From: Nocardioidaceae bacterium
GTDB lineage: Bacteria > Actinomycetota > Actinomycetes > Propionibacteriales > Nocardioidaceae
DNA: 64,000 bases
Direction: 5' to 3'
Assembly (NCBI GenBank): GCA_030447865.1
Contig: JAUJOD010000002.1
Location: 520,473-584,472 of the forward strand
Below are positions 62,789-64,000 of the stretch, one piece after another. The position numbers and the translations under genes are program-made. Position 1 is the stretch's first letter, and every line of letters starts with the position of its first letter. The notes beneath the pieces were generated by a model. That model searched no databases. It was given only the letters and a program-made list of their open reading frames with translations, and was not told where the DNA came from.

Positions 62789-63141
62789 GCCAACGCCTCC
62801 TTCGACGAATCCTTCATCCACTCGCGCAACGACGCGACGATGAGCAGCCCCTCCAGCGCCGCCTCCGCCAAATAGACCGCTCGCAGCGCTGGCCGGTGTC
62901 TCAGATCAAGACCGGCGCTCGCGCCGCCGGCGAGCACCGCTAGCGTCCGCAGGTGGAGTGGTGGCCGCTTCCCACCCGCTAGCAGCGCCGCGCCAATGGC
63001 GACGTACAACGCCGAGGCCACCTCGGTGACGAAGCGGTCCGGTTTCCGGCCCGTCACCTTTTCGAAGGACCGGAAGTGGACAAGCGGCCACAGTCCGCCG
63101 ATGAGGTAGTACCCACCCTGGACTCGCATCATGACGCTCAT
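62785..63141 (-). CDS. Small membrane protein
   Basis: A 118-residue product with about four hydrophobic helices (YYLIGGLWPLVHF, LYVAIGAALLAGG, LAVLAGGASAGLDL, LAEAALEGLLIVASL). Coupled to the next gene. Not recognised. Confidence 0.7.
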   Translation of the reverse strand: MSVMMRVQGGYYLIGGLWPLVHFRSFEKVTGRKPDRFVTEVASALYVAIGAALLAGGKRPPLHLRTLAVLAGGASAGLDLRHRPALRAVYLAEAALEGLLIVASLREWMKDSSKEALA

Positions 63142-63358
63142 TGGCGCAATCTACCTGGCCGGCAGACTGCCGCCCCTCTCTCGGGGGCCGCGTCGTAGCA
63201 GCAGCGCGCCGGGGCTCTGCTGACGGACCCTCGACGAACGACAAGCCGCTTGTCGAGGGCGCGAGGCGCCGGCGCCGGCGGGTCGTAGCGGGCCCACTTC
63301 GACCAGCACTCTAGGTCCTCTGGAAGGACAAGCCCATTGTCGAGTAGCCGAGGCGGCC

Positions 63359-63574
63359 CTAGATGGTGTCGTGACGCAGCTTGAGGAAGTCTTCCACCCT
63401 CGACTCCAGCCGTCGGCTGCGCGCCTGCTGCCCAGGCTCAAGCAGCCCAGCACTTTGCAGCGACCGCTTGAGGTCGTCGCTCAGCTGGCCGGTTCGGGTG
63501 TACGCCGCAGCGTCGGCTCGCTGTGAATCGCTGAGGCCCTGCCACCATTCCAGCAGTGGGTCGTCCGTTGCCAT
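63359..63574 (-). CDS. Small hypothetical helical protein
   Basis: A 71-residue charged protein beginning MATDDPLLEWWQGLSDSQRA. ATG 63574 follows AGGAGG at good spacing, which supports it. Not recognised. The 217 bases after it contain two small inverted repeats (CGACAAG-CCG-CTTGTCG near 63238). Confidence 0.65.
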   Translation of the reverse strand: MATDDPLLEWWQGLSDSQRADAAAYTRTGQLSDDLKRSLQSAGLLEPGQQARSRRLESRVEDFLKLRHDTI

Positions 63575-63605
63575 CAGTCCTCCTGTGTTAGGTGGGTCCG
63601 GATCA

Positions 63606-64000
63606 TCACTCGCCTCGAGAACTGGCCTTCGACGCGGCTGACAGAGCTGGCCGAGCCGCCATTCCCTCGGCGACCGCCGCGTCGATGCTCAACGTTCGGC
63701 CTCGTGTGTAGGCACGATCCCACTCTTGGTGGCCAACCGAACTCTTCGCCGGGACGATGAAGCGGCTGAGGTCCTCGACGTCAACGGGCGGTCTCGGCAT
63801 GCCCGCAAGCTCACGCTGGTGGTCGCTCCCCCCTACCAGGGTCGCCGCCCGCTCGGCATGCCCGAAGCCAGCCCACACCGCGGCGAAGGAGTCGATGATC
63901 TCTACCGTCAGCTCGGTGTCGCCGAGGGCGACAGCGTCGGCTGCCACCTCAATCAGGTGCTCGTACGCCCGTTCCGGCCCCTGCGAGTGCAGCAGAGCCG
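63606..64000 (-). CDS. C-terminal part of a large regulator (TPR/LuxR-type ATPase), cut by the window edge
   Basis: The frame stays open from its stop at 63606 to the end of the window. The end sequence (AAVWAGFGHAERAATLVGGS, then WDRAYTRGRTLSIDAAVAEG) has the pattern of the C termini of AfsR- or LuxR-type multidomain regulators with helical repeats. The start is outside the window. Confidence 0.65.
   Translation of the reverse strand, partial: ALLHSQGPERAYEHLIEVAADAVALGDTELTVEIIDSFAAVWAGFGHAERAATLVGGSDHQRELAGMPRPPVDVEDLSRFIVPAKSSVGHQEWDRAYTRGRTLSIDAAVAEGMAARPALSAASKASSRGE

Overview
The window is chromosomal DNA of a high-GC actinobacterium. Markers that point there are a WhiD/WhiB3-type WhiB protein, GlnE next to a GlnA2-type glutamine synthetase, a fused RNase HI/phosphatase, DUF3052 beside a homodimeric pyruvate dehydrogenase E1 (aceE), a FasR-type regulator in front of fabD-fabH-acpP-fabF-accD, DUF3145, a SigE-family sigma factor and GTGA-coupled operons. 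I cannot place it to genus from the sequence alone.

Layout. 0-15 kb holds nitrogen and cofactor genes (whiD-like, glnE, glutamine amidotransferase, glnA2, nadE, panB, map), followed by dps, a type IB topoisomerase, an apparently frameshifted acyltransferase and an SDR. 15.3-15.8 kb is the RNase P RNA. 16-24 kb carries an AbiEi/DUF559-like gene bracketed by two copies of a 35-bp palindrome, a SigE-family sigma factor with its membrane partner, and a minus-strand block (RNB ribonuclease, RNase HI/phosphatase, zinc ribbon protein, Nif3-like). 23.6-28 kb has a vapBC pair, an AAA+ ATPase, a GT-C-like membrane protein, a lipoprotein and tRNA-Val. 28-32 kb has ahpE, DUF3052 and aceE. 32-34 kb has a second AbiEi/DUF559-like gene lying among copies of a different palindrome family. 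35-42.7 kb is the type II fatty acid synthase cluster; its FabD carries an extra biotinyl/lipoyl-like C-terminal domain. 42.8-49 kb has a MoxR-DUF58-VWA operon, a membrane protein, an AAA ATPase and an ArsR/SRPBCC operon.

At 49.3 kb a tRNA-Met gene is the attachment site of a small (about 4.2 kb) degenerate integrative element. It ends at a perfect 43-bp copy of the tRNA 3' end at 53.6 kb. It carries an N-terminally short integrase, an excisionase, small coupled ORFs, an NYN-domain protein and a HIRAN-domain protein. Beyond it lie a phosphotransferase, a MocR-like regulator lacking the PLP lysine, a secreted anchored protein with a class F sortase, a methyltransferase, a Doc/antitoxin pair, a DUF305 lipoprotein, a MetE-like barrel protein and the end of a large regulator cut by the window edge.

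The most unusual signals are repeats: a dispersed palindrome family with at least six intergenic copies, a 35-bp palindrome pair around an AbiEi/DUF559 gene, and 51-bp-period tandem hairpins at two loci whose stems differ by compensatory changes. Start codons were reassigned wherever coupling, ribosome binding sites or family N-termini decided them. All family calls come from reading motifs; no database search was possible.
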